The notes under the pieces were generated by a model. That model had not been told where the DNA came from. It made no database searches and saw only the letters and a program-made list of their open reading frames with translations. The position numbers were made by a program, and so were the translations under genes. Positions 1 to 11,847 of a stretch of DNA of 64,000 nt are shown here, one piece after another; positions within the stretch are counted from its first letter, which is position 1, and every line of letters starts with the position of its first letter. Source of the stretch: Corbicula japonica (Eukaryota; Mollusca; Bivalvia; Venerida; Cyrenidae); contig JAZAYU010000009.1 of assembly GCA_038501625.1 (NCBI GenBank), forward strand, positions 2,108,001 to 2,172,000, given 5' to 3'.

Positions 1-577
1 TTATATTTACCCGCATGAAAGCGGAGTACACTCTTCAAAATTGAAACATACTTTTTTATTTTCATTTTCTCTTATCTTTTTGTATTTTTTATGAGAAACC
101 TCAGCTTCCTCTGTAAATAAATGACACGTAAGAGAGGAGTAAATCAGAAGTCACATTGTCTTCAACCGCTGCAAAACCGTTTACTTAACTCTCTGTGTTT
201 TCTGAATATCTTCTCCTCCTGATTTATGCGTTTACGAATATTAATTACTGTTTGAACGTAAAAAAACATCTACTTTTATTATATACATGTATGTATCTCT
301 TTTTATACATAAGACTTTTGTTCTTTTCTTGGCACTTGTTGTAATAATGTTTCTTATCATCAACCTGTGTGTGAGAAGGTTTGCAATTAAATGACACCAA
401 GTAACCATGGTTAGATAAACGAGAACATTGCTCAACTGCATTAGTTTTTCTTCTTTGCATTACATGCAAAGGATAAAATCTCCAATTTAATTTCCCTCGG
501 TATGTCTAGCATGACAACCGCAATTCCATATAAAGACAATTCTGATTACAGCAACAGTCACAGACGTCAATTAATTT

Positions 578-783
578 TGCAACTTGTCTTCAACTCATTC
601 CTGCAGTATATTCTAATTAGCACATCTTGTCTTTAACCCACTCCCTCAATAATTCTAATTAGCATATCTTGTCTTTAACCCACTCCTTCAATAATTCTAA
701 TTAGCACATCTTGTCTTTAACCCACTCCCTCAATAATTCTAATTAGCACAACTTGTCTTTAACCCATTCCTCCACAAATTCTT
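578..783. repeat. 42-bp tandem repeat, about 4 copies
   Basis: Units starting ATTCTAATTAGCACATCTTG begin at 610, 652, 694 and 736, an exact 42-bp period. Units differ by only a few bases (catatc/cacatc/cacaac). A more diverged half unit precedes them from about 578. Noncoding minisatellite. Confidence 0.9.
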
Positions 784-1048
784 ATTATATGTAGCACAAT
801 ATAATTTATTGGGTCGCAAAAGTTCGCAAATATATTTCGCAATATTTTCATATATGTCATTTTCGTTGGCTTTAAAAGTTCCTATTCATCTATTGCTATA
901 AACTGTTGAACAATTCTGACAGCTCCAATGTTTCCTTTGCTTTAAAATGTTTTGCCTATCCTTTTCAATTTTCTTTCATGAACACGCTAGTTTAACGGTT
1001 AAATTGAATGTTGGATTTATATTATCGGATCCCCTGTACTTTTTTTTT

Positions 1049-1342
1049 CTGTTCCGCCCTTTGTTTTCTCATGGAGGGCAAACACATTTTTTATCTTGGG
1101 ACAATACGCCGCTGATCATGGAATGGTGTTATTCTGAGTATACCGCATTGAAGGTTCCATGTTCACCTCTACATGGATACCATCGTTTGGGATTTATTGG
1201 TGTAAATATTGAGTGTCACTCAACTCGGGGCTAGAAGTCGTGGGCAGCAATATGAATTTCCATTATTGCCCATGAACAGGCTCAATCAAACCTAGCCTGC
1301 AATATTTTCATATTTGTCGTGTTCGGTGGCTTTCAAAGTTCC
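1049..1342 (+). repeat. Dispersed repeat family A, copy 1
   Basis: Runs from GTTCCGCCCTTTGTTTTCTC to GGTGGCTTTCAAAGTTCC. The same sequence recurs at 13281-13610 (+) and in reverse at 8325-8605, 13680-13885 and in fragments elsewhere. Shared landmarks are 'ATGGAATGGT', 'AAGGTTCCATGTTCACC', 'GTAAATATTGAGT' and 'GCCCATGAACAGGCTCAATC'. A reading frame at 947-1234 lies largely within it and is not evidence of a gene. Likely a non-autonomous transposon; class unknown. Confidence 0.8.
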
Positions 1343-1385
1343 TTGCGGAGCGGGTTCGCTCAGAGGTAGAGGATATATCATTTTA
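1343..1385 (+). repeat. Fragment of tRNA-like SINE tail
   Basis: The stretch with GCGGGTTCGCTC followed by GAGGTAGAGGATATATCATT resembles the B box and tail of the SINE at 19857-20056. It abuts the end of family A copy 1 directly. Short and diverged, so only a weak call. Confidence 0.3.
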
Positions 1386-3099
1386 ATTCTATTTTATTGT
1401 ATACATGTAGAATCCATCGACAAGCGTTATACATTACATATTAAACTATCGTCAACATTAGGGATGATGAAGTTTTGATTTTGTTTGTATTGTTCAAAAA
1501 CAATAAACTAAAATTCCACGATGGTTTTGCATGGAACCATTTTATTTTGAGACATATTTCTAAACATTCTGTTTTTGTTTTGAACTATAATATATATTTA
1601 TTATTAAATGCTACCGCTTTATTTTACACAACACGTTCTTGTTAAGTTTTACTTATAATTACTTTAGAGCATAACTGTTACAGTGTTAAAGTGAGTAACT
1701 GTTTAATGCAAAATTGTTTGATTTGACAGGTTTTGGCATTTCTTTTAGGATTTAACCCTTCATTATTTGATACTATGAATGATGTTCATGCAAATGTTAC
1801 ACGGTTGAGTTTAAGGCCCTATGTTGATGCTTAAAAAAAGAGTAAATATTTCGATTGCTAATAGGAATCTAATGCTAACCGTATTTATTAAACAATTCAC
1901 AGCGTTACCTTAGTTGCTGTTGCACCAAAGTCTAGAGTAACAGTAAATAATTAGATATCATATTTTATGGTTTGTCGTAAATTAATTTATTCAAAAACAT
2001 TTAAGTTTTTTTTCAAATGCCCACATCAGAAATTGTTAAGTCATGTATAAGTAAATTCATGAGCGATGCTATGTTTCATGTTTAATAAAAACATAAATGT
2101 GGTTGATTGTAATAATGTTATTATTTCATGATTATTCATAAATGACAAGTCACACCAAAAGATAATTAAACGAATGTAATTACTGATAAACTTCAACATT
2201 AATCAACTGAAAATCATTAAGATAGAAATAGAAGAAAATGTCGCATATTGCTAAAATTATATTTTTTTTTAACTTTCAGCAGTATGATGTTTAATTATTT
2301 ATTCTTTTGATACGTAATGATTTAACTTCATGCGTTTTACTTTTTGATACCCAATTTCTATAAACTTTTCCTGTAATTTAACGGAAATATTAAACGGCTA
2401 TGGTCCTTGTTAGGCAATAGTGATTATTTATTGTAAATGTATGACGTTAACATGGCTAAAGCAATATTTGATTCCCTTTTATATATCTGATCATTATTAC
2501 ACAAATAACATTTGACAGCGGCTGGAGATTAATGGTGGAGATAATTTACTTTGTTAGCGGTGAACGTTGCCCAGATTACGCAAACTGCACTCTGTTTTAT
2601 TTTAGAGAGAAGCTATTCCAATTTTATGACGACTGATTTGTTGATTCTGTTAAAATACCGTCTGTTTTCAGAAGATGTTAAGAAGCAATAGTTGTAAAAG
2701 AGGTTTTCTACGTTGATCCACTGGGAACAGTAATTTGTTATGAAGTTGATTAAAAGGAGACTTTGTAACAACAAATATATATGGCTGACAGGATTCGGAA
2801 AGAAGCGTAAGACGTAAAGATGATAAGGTTACAGAAATAGACCGTGTAAACTGTCAGTTTTATTGACATTTGGATACAGTCGCTTCGTTTGCTAATCAAA
2901 GATGTATTTGGTTGGTCAATCAGAAAAGAAATATCGTGTTTGATACTAACAAAGACTTATAAAAATGACTTTTGAGACTTTTGCATATCGCGGAAAAAAA
3001 AAACGTTTATGAAACACAGATTTAAAACGAGTTAATTCACAATAATTACTTTTGATTTTATAATAAATAAGTATCTGGGCGGGGGCGGTTTTCCCTTGT
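1386..3099. other. AT-rich interval, nothing recognised
   Basis: No coding region, RNA gene or clear repeat was recognised. Homopolymer A/T runs are common. A GC-rich patch (GGGCGGGGGCGG near 3078) sits just before the 170-bp direct repeat. Confidence 0.5.
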
Positions 3100-3269
3100 G
3101 GCGTTTCTTGCCGCCCAGATAAGAAAAAATAATGAATTTTTATTTATCCTTTTATGGTATTTTTTAAATAAATACCCATTTTCAATCAAACAAGAGTTTT
3201 TCTATTATTTTTTCTTACCAGTGAAAGTTGTCCTTCACGCCTACGGGATTGAACAAATAACATAAATAT
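3100..3269. repeat. 170-bp direct repeat, copy 1
   Basis: Nearly identical to 3588-3759, starting GGCGTTTCTTGCCGCCCAGA and ending GGGATTGAACAAATAACATA. Differences are mostly lengths of A/T runs. The copies are 488 bp apart in the same orientation, like a tandem segmental duplication or very short terminal direct repeats. No primer-binding site or internal coding sequence is visible between them. Confidence 0.9.
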
Positions 3270-3587
3270 ATTATTATAAAATAATTTATGTATTTTTAAA
3301 TCTTTCTATCTTTCATGTATATATTACCATGTACATTGTTATTGATATGCATTATGTTAATGTGGGAACCCATCGGAATCGAGATGCTAATCACATGATC
3401 CATTTTAACCAATGGCATCAATCGAACGCCATTCTTTCTCTAGTTCTGTTATCAAGAAGCCACGCTAAACTTTCTCTTCAACCGCCTCCTCCCATTCCTC
3501 CTCCACTCTGATTGGTTCCCATTATTATTTTCTTTCCGTTTATTTCATATTTTTTATTCTGCTTTGTTCTTACCTATATTCCTGGAC

Positions 3588-3759
3588 GGCGTTTCTTGCC
3601 GCCCAGATAAGAAAAAAATAATGATTTTTTATTTATCCTTTTATGGTATTTTTTAAATAAATACCCATTTTCAATCAAACAAGAGTTTTTCTATTATTTT
3701 TTTCTTACCAGTGAAAGTTGTCCTTCACGCCTACGGGATTGAACAAATAACATAAATAT
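3588..3759. repeat. 170-bp direct repeat, copy 2
   Basis: Second copy of the repeat at 3100-3269, same strand. The 318 bp between copies include a C-rich stretch (CCGCCTCCTCCCATTCCTCC) but no gene. Confidence 0.9.
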
Positions 3760-5239
3760 GTTAACATATAATACTGTCATGGTCTTAGTAGCCTGTTAAA
3801 ACAAACATTTCGGATCAGGCGATCATGGGGACGAATTTCACGAGTCAGTTCTCGTTTAATCAGCAAAAAAAGTTACACATTATGTATTTTAACTTATTTT
3901 ATATCAATTTTTATCATACTGACTTAAAAGCGACAGTTACTGTCCTGTTCGTTATGACAACATTATGCTTTAGTTATAAAGTTTGACAATATCCGCATAT
4001 CAAAAAGTCGACGTTCTTTAGTACGGAAAACCACGATACACCAAATTTCAGAATTTTGGTTACCAAAAAAAGCAAACAAAAGACAAAACTAAAGCGAACA
4101 ACCCTCGCTAATGCGATGCAATACTATTTTCTATCGGTTACTGGTTAATAAAGCTGGTTTTTGATCAAAATGTTCATGTATAAACATCATGGACATAGCG
4201 GCGTGAAGTACAGATCTGTAGTGAAAGTATATACGCAGACCCCTCAATACATTCAGTGTTTTGATTAAGGAATTTTACCTAATATGCCTAATCAAATCCC
4301 TTACATTTAAATTAACTTTAAAACAGGTGCGAACTATGACATTAAGCGATACATTTTGTTTAAAAAAATGTATATATTTTAACGTGTGTTGGACAAAATA
4401 TACCTTGAAAGAAAAGCAATATAAACTTTTTTATGACATTACTTTTTCATGTAGAGTAAAAATGAAATATTTTGGGGAAAATTCTGTTTGTCACTCATTA
4501 GATATATGAAAACATGAAAAGAAAATGTCGTCACGTGTGTAAAAAATGTTAGATATATGAAAACAAATTTAGTCACTTGATTGCAAGAATGTTATCTAGA
4601 TATATTGAAACAAAATTTCGTCCTCCGAGTGCAATAACTCCCTCTTAAATTCGTAAACTCCTTCTTTCAAAAGTATAATACCGTGTTTGCTTTTAGTGGA
4701 AAAAATACCGTTGCGAAAATACAAAAAAAATTGATATTATAAATCATATTAAGACACTATTGTCCACAAAAAAATTGGAATGTCCGTCTTTGCGGTTGTG
4801 CGTTTATTTGCAGGGTTGAAATTCAATACGTAAAACAATTAAAGCATCTAGGTGTACACAAATCCGGAAATCAGGAAAGTGAAACAAGAATTTTTCTACC
4901 TTATTTCCCCAATCTTAATTTAATATCATGCTACTTAAACAGACAGATAACATCACTCAAGTGAAAACCCTCTAGAGAATAATATTTGTATTAAAATATA
5001 AATCTATAAATTAACGGTCATTTGTTTTTCAACTACGACCTTCCAGCTATGTACATTTATTTTTCAATTTATTTTTTTTTGAAAATATGTTAAACTTAAT
5101 GATATTGCTCTGTATAATCGTATTACTTGTTTTTATAGAAAGTCCCCCCCCCCCCGTAAAAAAACAGTTACTACTGTTTTCAGTATAAAATAGGTTTCCT
5201 GTGTTATATAATGACGAACACTATAATTATCAGAGTTAT
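3760..5239. other. AT-rich interval with weak internal repetition
   Basis: Around 4500-4620 three loosely similar units of about 55 bp occur, each containing AGATATATGAAAACA or a variant followed by 'GTC'. A poly(C) run occurs near 5146. An 82-residue frame at 4261-4509 has no recognisable domain and AT-driven composition, so it is not called. Confidence 0.4.
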
Positions 5240-5345
5240 CCGCGCAACCTTTTCTGGGGTTGTTCCGGCTAGCTCAGTCGGTAGTGTTCGTACTAATGTG
5301 GTTAGGCGCTGTCGCCCTAAGGGTTCAATTCCCTACGTAGGCTTA
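5240..5345 (+). repeat. tRNA-like SINE copy
   Basis: Contains a Pol III A box (TAGCTCAGTCGG) and B box (GGTTCAATTCC). It is preceded by a leader (TTATCCGCGCAACCTTTTCT) shared with the copies at 19857-20056 and 40196-40321. The acceptor stem does not pair and the anticodon region is scrambled, so this is a SINE or tRNA pseudogene rather than a working tRNA. Confidence 0.65.
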
Positions 5346-5439
5346 TCAATATTTGGTTAAAATGCCAAAATACTTCCAACAAAGAGTATTTGTATGCCTT
5401 CATTATAACTTGTCTGCAACGAACCTGAACAAAAACAAC

Positions 5440-5520
5440 AGCAATTTCCTCAAATACATTAATAATTGGCAGATTTGTCTGGTACATTTGACGAGCTAAA
5501 TATTGCGTAAGATAATAACC
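5440..5520 (+). repeat. Dispersed repeat shared with 43315-43385
   Basis: The core ATTTGTCTGG.ACATTTGACGAG.TAAATATTGC occurs here and near 43335-43380 in the same orientation, both after a CAATTTCCT word. Diverged, unclassified pair. Confidence 0.5.
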
Positions 5521-5943
5521 TAATTTTCATATCAGCTCAATTCAATTAGCGGAAAAAGCTAAAAGTATCGGGGAATCTTTCGGCAAGTCTGGCAATAGCC
5601 AAAAGTATGCCATCAGTCGGGAAATGGCGAACAAATAGTTTGTGTTTAGTTTGTGTTTCTTGTTTTATTCCCAGGAGTATGACAAATTGAATAAAAAATA
5701 AATTAACATTAGGAAACACAGTCTTTGAACAGCCAGGGTAAAACATAATTATGGAAAAACACTAACAGCCAGCCATTTCAGGCATTCTCTTTGTCTACTT
5801 ATGATTTGTTCACACTTTACACATCATTTCATAATAATAAAAACTTACCAGTCTTAATGCAAGAACATTTGCAAGATTTCATTTTTATAGCGTGTTATAA
5901 TTACTGTTTTTGACTGATGCAAATTATGGTTTCTGGGCTAAAT

Positions 5944-6075
5944 GCTATAAAGCTGAGATTGGAAACCAGTCTCAAATCTCAAGCATCTGATTGGCTGAAA
6001 TGGCGACAAGTCGCCATTTCAGCCAATCAGGTGCTTGAGATTTGAGACTGGTTTCCATGCTCAGTTTTATAACCT
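5944..6075. mobile_element. Palindromic fold-back MITE, full copy
   Basis: A near-perfect palindrome. The left arm (GAAACCAGTCTCAAATCTCA, then TTGGCTGAAATGGCGAC) is followed after a few bases by its reverse complement, ending near TTTATAACCTT. Related copies are at 7209-7320, 12048-12187, 13053-13138 and 58967-59146. The near-complete self-complementarity without coding capacity fits a fold-back MITE. Confidence 0.85.
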
Positions 6076-7208
6076 TGTGCATTGAACTTGTTTGGACTAG
6101 ACCGAAACAATGTTCATTTTACTAAATAATATTTATATTAAATTTGGTTTATCTATGTATCAACAGAATTGAGACATCCTTTAGACATCCTTATGTGTAC
6201 TAACTGTGCATTATTTGTTCAATCACACCAAATATATAATTCCTACTTTTTAATTTTTGCCTTTTGCGTTCTCGGTGTTGTGCAGAATTTATATTCTTAG
6301 ACCCCTGTCAAAATTATACTCCGTTCGGTTCCGCGAATTATTTTTGATGAGTTCAGTGCCAATAATTGTTCTTTTTTTATTTTGAAATCAAAAATATAAA
6401 TAAGGTCCATTCCAATTTGTTCATTTGCTTATTGTATGAGTATGAGTATGTACAGAGGAAAATCCTTTACTAGTGAGCAGACGGGCGTGTGCTTCCACTG
6501 TTATAATTATAATAGGAAGTGTGTGTCTTCGATACTTGTTGTATGGCTCTGGGAGTTTAAATTGGAAAAGGATCCACAAAATATCGTTTTATCGATATAT
6601 AAATGCAAGTGCGACTTATAATTTGTAACTTTACTAAATACATGGTTATTTCTTCTCCCAAGAATTGTTTTTAGAAGAACACTTGTAAAACATCTCTTAC
6701 GTGCTACAGTTTTGTTCTGATGATATTGCTAATTGAAATGTCGATTTATTGTGCAGTTGCACTAGGGTGATTACGATGTTCTTTGGTGTCGAACAGACTG
6801 TGAAATCTGACTGTGTTTATAGTATTTCATTATTCAAGATTATTCAATGTGCAGACATGACCCTGCACATACTTTACCCCCAATTCCCTTCCCCTCATCC
6901 GTTAATCACTTGACTGTTCCTAATCTCAAACGGTTCGAATAAAAATATATTGAACCCAATGCTCTCATTTCGAATTGTTAACTTTTAAAATGCCGTATTC
7001 ATAATTTAGAAGGTTAAATCTTTAAAGATTTGAGAACATCACAAAAGAGCATAAATATTCATAAGAATAATTTTTATTTCTATATCACAAGAGGTTTTAC
7101 AATATAAAGTATTGGCGATGCAAGGTTTTTTTCGAACGATTATATAGACTATAACGCTCAACAAGCTTAACGCCATCCGTAGACTTGTTGGTCTTCTATC
7201 ACCCAGTG
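6076..7208. other. AT-rich interval, nothing recognised
   Basis: No supportable gene. A 61-residue frame at 6436-6621 starts Met-Ser-Met-Ser-Met-Tyr but has no homology I recognise and no splice or poly(A) context. Confidence 0.4.
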
Positions 7209-7320
7209 CCCAAGGTTATAAAACTGATCATGGAAACCAGTCTCAAATCTCAAGCATCTGATTGGCTGAAATGGCGACTGAGATTTGAGCCTGGTTTCTA
7301 ATCTCAGCTTCATAACCTTC
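7209..7320. mobile_element. Fold-back MITE, internally deleted copy
   Basis: Begins CCCAAGGTTATAAAACTGAT and ends CTCAGCTTCATAACCTTC. It has a complete left arm through ATGGCGACTG, but the right arm lacks the inverse of TTGGCTGAAATGG. Same family as 12048-12187. Confidence 0.8.
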
Positions 7321-8324
7321 AGCCCAGATTTCAAGACGAATTGTGTGAGCCTATACGTAGAAAGATAAACATATCATAGAACTATGTACGAAAAATAAAA
7401 TATTGTCATCAAGTACATTTCTCAGCACTAGCACACTTATTGCCGAAATCACTTCTTCAAATCATTTGTATTACATTGTAATAAATCACTGCCAAAGCAA
7501 ATACACCAGACATAATTAATAATTGATACTTTAGAGACAATTGATGAATAGTTTTACAACACACAATAGACGTTCTGCAAATATAATTGATACTTTTACA
7601 TTATTCTGTCGATCTCAGACAATTAGATAAATGCCTCGTGGCTGAAACGTTTTGAAGGACACAACATTAAACGAATTGGTGAATGAGGGATATATCTAAG
7701 CTACCAAAAACAAGGGATAAAAAAATCTATGCACATTTGCCTTACATAACTTTTTTCTAGTAAAATTAGGAATTATCTAAGCAAATTTCTAGGAAGCCGA
7801 GTTGTTTAATTAAGTGATGATGTTGAAAATGTGTTTGCGAATATACTTATACTTTAAAACATAACCTTTGCTTTTCATGCATTTTGTCTATAGGCAAAAT
7901 TTATTATTAAAAATAAATTGTGATGGTTATATACATTTGGGAGATAAATAATAATAATATGCGTTAAAAACCTATAAAAGTTTTCAAGCACCATTACAAA
8001 CGGAGGAAAATATCTACTGCAGTTTAGATATTCCATTCGTGCTTTTCTACGCTACAATGTTTATATACATCTTTTTTAATATTTTACTTGTCTTGACCCC
8101 GACCTCAATGATATACTTATTGCGACCAGACTATGGTAGAAAAATAATCAACTCGAAAATAATTATTTTCATTCAATGATTTGATTTAGACAGCGTGGAA
8201 CAGGAAAACCACTTCTGTTCTGATGCACAGAAACGCAGAAACGGTTAATAGGATATTCCAAACAATAGACACGTTGTCCAGGGATAGATCTTGCAAAAAA
8301 AAATATTTAGAAAAATATGAAAAG
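7321..8324. other. AT-rich interval, nothing recognised
   Basis: No gene, RNA or repeat recognised. Confidence 0.4.
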
Positions 8325-8605
8325 GAATCTTTGAAAGATGATAAATATAAAAATATAGTAGGTTCGGTTTAAATAAGCCTGTTCATGAGCGGTCATGTGG
8401 GCTAGCCATCGCCGCCTAGCTCCGGTTTGAGCGCAACTCAATATTAACACAAGTAACCCGTACAGTTTTGAACCCAACCCATAGCCCGGTGTGCATTTGG
8501 CGAAGAATATAGAACCTTCAATGCATTTTATATTAATAATATTACATGGTCCCCAGATAAAAGAATGGGTTTGTCTTAAACGAGAAAACAAATGGCGGTA
8601 CTGAG
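8325..8605 (-). repeat. Dispersed repeat family A, reverse copy
   Basis: Reverse complement of the family at 1049-1342. It carries AAGCCTGTTCATGAGCGGTC, GCCGCCTAGC, GAGCGCAACTCAATATT, and AAACGAGAAAACAAATGGCG at its far end. A 94-residue reverse frame at 8307-8591 lies inside it and is not treated as a gene. Confidence 0.8.
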
Positions 8606-8708
8606 AATAAGAGCATTTTCACCATTTTCATCAAGAGATCTGAGAATAAAAAAATTGTTTCTATTCATATTTTTACAGCGATTGAAAGATATTTATAAAC
8701 AAAATTGA

Positions 8709-9128
8709 AACGTTTGCTTAAATGATTCAACAAGAGCGATCTTTTACAGACAAGTATCGAATTTTGATTATAAACAGTATTTAGATCTGGTTAAGGTCCA
8801 AAAATATCGTATATCGTTAACAAAATTACGCCTGTCGTCACACAGGCTCGAAGTTGAATGTAGTAGATGGAAGAAACCAGTAAGAATACATTTTTATGAA
8901 CGAAAATTCACCATTTGTAAGACTCTCGAAGACGAATTTCATTTTGTTTGTGAATGTTCTTCATATAGTGATCTTCGAAAGAAATATATTAAACCTTATT
9001 TTTGGATAAGACCAAATTTTGAAAAATTCATTAATTTGATGAAAAGCGAAAACAAACATGAAATAAACTCACTGGCAGTATACATCTATAAAGCATTTGA
9101 AAGACGAAAACGAATAATGAACTTATAA
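8709..9128 (+). pseudogene. LINE ORF2 C-terminal fragment (5'-truncated)
   Basis: Reading the frame that ends at TAA 9126-9128 gives about 139 codons after an in-frame TGA at 8706. The protein has the C-terminal region found after the reverse transcriptase in many animal non-LTR retrotransposons: 'LTKLRLSSHRLEVE', 'RWKKP', then a Cys/His cluster ('CKTLEDEFHFVCEC'), then 'YIYKAFERRKRI' just before the stop. There is no start codon near the beginning and no endonuclease or reverse transcriptase upstream, so it is a 5'-truncated, dead copy. Clade (CR1-, RTE- or Jockey-like) is not decidable from this tail. Confidence 0.8.
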
Positions 9129-9358
9129 ACCTTTATTTGCTGGTCTCTCCCATACTGCTGTAAATGTAAATTTGGCCATTCTTGCCACATATAATTAAGT
9201 TTTATGTATTTTGATTTGGAATATGTGTTACTTGTCACACTGTCACCTGTCTTGTTGTTGTATATGATTGTGTTATATAATATGTATATATGTGTGTGTA
9301 CATGTTCATGGGCCAGAAATGGCTTATTACATTGAATAAAGTATTCATATTCATATAA
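9129..9358 (+). mobile_element. LINE 3' untranslated region and tail
   Basis: Follows the LINE stop codon directly. It contains GGGCCAGAAATGGCTTATTA, then AATAAAG and a short ATTCAT repeat near 9340-9355, as expected for a non-LTR element's 3' terminus. Boundaries are approximate. Confidence 0.65.
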
Positions 9359-9687
9359 ATCCTATATATCACAAAAAACGCGAAAGCCAAAGCATCAAAA
9401 GCAGGAAGTATATCTTCGTGGTGATTGCACAATAATCAAAGCTACAATTGCTGGAACATTAAAACAATACTAAAACAGGCCGAAATATTAAAACAAACGT
9501 ATTTTTGAAGTACTATCCATATTCAAAAATATCGTGCTTCTTCAAAGGACGTTATTGATAACATCATTGAATGAATGTACGGAACGGAGAGACTTAAACA
9601 GCACAAACAAAGCAACTGTGATACTAGTATTGAAATAGATGCTGAGGAATATTTGAAAGCCCCCGATCAAGACAAATGAAATTCTTG
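9359..9687. other. AT-rich interval, nothing recognised
   Basis: No gene or repeat recognised. Confidence 0.4.
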
Positions 9688-9807
9688 CAGGCTCAGTTTG
9701 TTTTAGTGTGTTAATGGGAAATAATGGAAATGCATATTACTGTCCACGCTGCCTAGGTTGAGCGAAACTTAATATTTACACAAGTATACAGTACAACAGT
9801 ACAATTA
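9688..9807 (-). repeat. Dispersed repeat family A, partial reverse copy
   Basis: Matches the inner part of family A: GGAAATGCATATTACTGTCC, GCTGCCTAGG and GAGCGAAACTTAATATTTAC. Both ends are missing. Confidence 0.65.
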
Positions 9808-11847
9808 AGAGTCATTTGTTTATTAACAAACACCATTAGTAACATATATAGAATAGACTGACTACTTTTCTAAATATCTGGACTAAAAGTGACATTCAAA
9901 TCTAGAATCCTACAGAAGATCACTTAGGAAGAACGATTAGGAAGAACGATAAAATGTCAGTAAAATGTCAAAATAATACCACTGATAAGTAATTATTGAA
10001 CCCTGGAGGCATTTTTGTGAATGCAATTATGTTCACGCATCGTTCAAAATTACTCACTTCACAACAGACTTCACGGGAATTAAATTCTAACTTACTATTC
10101 TCCCAGGCGGAAAACAAAAATACAGAAGTGATTGGTTTAAACAATAGACAAACTAAAGAAAAAAAGATACAGCGTATTGCAACGATAAAAACACAGCTAA
10201 GAAGGCGTAACCACGTGACTGTGAAAGTAACTGTCGTAATAACCACCTAATATATAGTTCTAAGGAAATATAAAATCTCATTAGCTGGCTAGATCAGACC
10301 GGTCTGGTCATAATTGTAACCCTTGATTTGTAAATATTTTGAAAAAAAAAAGACATTGTTTGGACACAAAGATAATGAAATAATAAATGATTTCGATCTA
10401 ATTGCAATCCGTTTTTGTGGTAAGATATAAAACAAGCACCATTTGACCAGTCTTTTTATCATTTCTGACCTAAAATTTCTTAAATTGGCGTTGTAAGCAT
10501 TCTAACTTGTTTGTTTATGTAATGTGCGCCGGTATATGTCTAGGAACTGTACTGCATTTTAAATTTAAAAGTATTAAATGAGCAAAATATTCAGTGGTCG
10601 ATAAAATGATAAGGTTATTCGGATAGTGTCCGGATACCGGAAGGATTATCCGAATAGTGATTTAGGTATCCGTTCCAATTCCTACTAGGAAGGTTTGTTG
10701 GATGAGTAACATAGAGTTATGGCCATTGGATTGACCTTAAATAGCCTTTCTTGGAAGTGTCCGGATTCCTTATCAAAGAAATAATCTATGCAGTCTATAT
10801 TGAAAACGGACAGAGTATAGATCAACATGTAATAAAAAATGTCTGGATAACGTTTGCAACATCAAATGTTGCGAAAAAAATGCATACAAAGCAACAAAAA
10901 AGATGAGTCTGTAAAGTTGCTTGAACTTATTTCAATTATTATGTCAGTCGTGAAAAACATTTCTAATTTTAATCCGAATCGTGAGTACATCATTCGTGAG
11001 AATACCACTTTTGGTCTTCGATATGCGAATTGAAGTCGATATTTATACTGCAACAATTATCATGCATGTATAGTTATACTTTTTTTTAGAAATCAGAACA
11101 TGTTTTGGTTTCTTCTTGAGGAAACAGATTTAAGTTTGATGGAAGTATAATTGGGATCGAGGATTTGTACAAAATCACGAGCAGTGTTGAAATCGATAGT
11201 CCATGGTTTCTCAATAATGACAAACTAACAAGTTTTCATGAAATTCAATAGTAGAACCACATTTGATAATGAGATCTTTCCCAGAAAAGAACGCAATCGT
11301 TCCGATCTTGTAAACTATGCATATTAGATTTCACAAAGCATTCAGCATACAATAAAAATTCAGACGTTTAGCCTCATTCTAAATATTTGTTTCAACAAAT
11401 GAAAAAATCTCCTATATTTTTTACAAACAAATAATTAATTAAAATAATAAAACAATTTTAAGTGGGAGTAAGATCGTGAAATATGCATACATCGTGTTAC
11501 TGGTCGGTTTGGTACATACATTCGACTTGCACATTCATCAGACTGTATCCGTTGATATCAAATGGTTATCCTGACGAACAGCTGCATGTTATACCAGGCA
11601 GTACAATTGTAAATTTAATGTGAATAATAAATAAACGTTTTGACAATTTGGAAAATAGTTTTTATACGACAATTAGGCCAAGATTTTAAATAGGTCATCA
11701 GGCGTCAACACTAGATAAGTCTATCGCTGATCCTTTTAAATAACAAACTGATTTCACTGATAGAAACTATTTGCAATATTTTTAAATAAAAATTTAATTT
11801 GATATGCTACGAGTATAGATTTTACTCTTTTTCTGAGCGCTAGGGTA
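9808..11847. other. AT-rich interval, no gene called
   Basis: Overlapping frames of 92 (-) and 84 (+) residues at 9968-10250 are mirror images of one another over the same bases and match no family I recognise. Around 10615-10770 the words CCGGA and TATCCG recur in both orientations (weak inverted repetition). A short perfect palindrome, GACCGGTC, lies near 10298. Confidence 0.4.

Noticed and set aside
3100..3759. LTR retrotransposon with short LTRs
   Set aside because: No TG...CA ends, primer-binding site, polypurine tract or internal coding sequence.
9968..10250. Overlapping 92- and 84-residue frames on opposite strands
   Set aside because: No domain, no splice or poly(A) context; overlap on both strands points to composition, not coding.
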